From NCBI RefSeq assembly GCF_025961575.1, contig NZ_JAOQNX010000015.1:52945-116944 (forward strand): 64,000 bases of DNA. The letters run 5' to 3'. A program made the translations under genes and the position numbers. The stretch comes from Rhodoblastus acidophilus. Lineage in GTDB: Bacteria; Pseudomonadota; Alphaproteobacteria; Rhizobiales; Beijerinckiaceae. Positions 63,988-64,000 of the stretch are shown in pieces. The notes under the pieces were generated by a model. That model was not told the DNA's origin, did not search any database, and worked only from the letters and a program-made list of their open reading frames with translations. Every line of letters starts with the position of its first letter. The stretch's first letter is position 1.

Positions 63988-64000
63988 GGAGGTGACGATG
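63988..64000 (+). promoter_or_regulatory. Strong ribosome site and start of a gene leaving the window
   Basis: GGAGGTGA at 63988-63995, then ATG at 63998-64000, so a further gene begins at the edge. Confidence 0.6.

Larger units (their letters stand above)
46704..64000. mobile_element. Satellite-like integrative element (right end outside window)
   Basis: The region starts at the tRNA-Phe fragment and includes the tape-measure gene, the primase-helicase, one serine recombinase, several HTH/excisionase-like proteins and three tyrosine integrases. Its left part is AT-rich compared with the host. No capsid, portal, terminase, tail-tube or lysis gene is visible in 17.3 kb. The right boundary is not seen. 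Confidence 0.8.

Overview
The window is GC-rich chromosomal DNA of an alphaproteobacterium, most likely of the Hyphomicrobiales (Rhizobiales). The inference rests on the Caulobacter-type cpa/tad pilus locus, the apaG, gluQ and SDHAF4-type (DUF1674) genes, an intracellular PHB depolymerase, TTAA-N7-TTAA CtrA-type boxes, and three families of short palindromic intergenic repeats of a kind common in that order. The genus cannot be fixed from the sequence alone.

Positions 1-46,650 are ordinary core and shell genome. In order it holds: rpmJ; a LysR / Crp-like / DUF2892 unit; msrA; a YqhA-type membrane protein and RidA; moeB/thiF and a DsbA-like isomerase; a PAP2 phosphatase; a frameshifted puuD; a glutathione S-transferase; phaZ; a chemoreceptor; gluQ with an SDH assembly factor; rsmB and a heparinase-like protein; an NlpC/P60 hydrolase and an M17 aminopeptidase. 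A complete Tad (Flp) pilus locus follows at 18.2-31.4 kb: tadD, then tadC-tadB-cpaF-cpaE-cpaD-cpaC-cpaB on the minus strand, cpaA, two flp pilins, a CpaC-N-like protein and two TadE/G minor pilins. It makes pilin, matures it, powers it and exports it. After that come a DUF6894 protein, apaG, argE, a beta-hydroxyacid dehydrogenase, an ATPase/FtsX-permease/lipocalin exporter of the Att/Lol type, and a polysaccharide or glycolipid cluster (pyruvyl transferase, GT2-GT4 fusion, GT2 polyprenyl-phosphate transferase, flippase-like protein, FAD oxidoreductase, membrane protein).

From 46,704 to the right edge lies an integrated mobile element. Its left boundary is a 47-bp fragment of the 3' half of tRNA-Phe (minus strand), a displaced attachment site. 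The intact tRNA should lie beyond base 64,000. The element has an AT-rich left end with small unknown genes, a lone 1,904-residue tail tape-measure protein with a lytic transglycosylase domain, and then on the other strand an HTH protein, a Cys-rich small protein, a primase-polymerase/helicase of the P4 kind, a candidate iteron origin, a serine recombinase, double-HTH excisionase-like proteins, and three tyrosine integrase modules, two of them truncated. No capsid, terminase, portal or other tail gene is visible. This is the gene content of a phage satellite rather than a full prophage, except that satellites are not usually described with their own tape measure.

The element also carries a degraded copy of the tape-measure 3' end, mosaic junctions between integrase modules, and CtrA-type boxes next to a small gene and a possible small RNA. 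Together these suggest repeated insertion of related elements at one tRNA site and expression tied to host regulation. These are the most interesting parts of the window.
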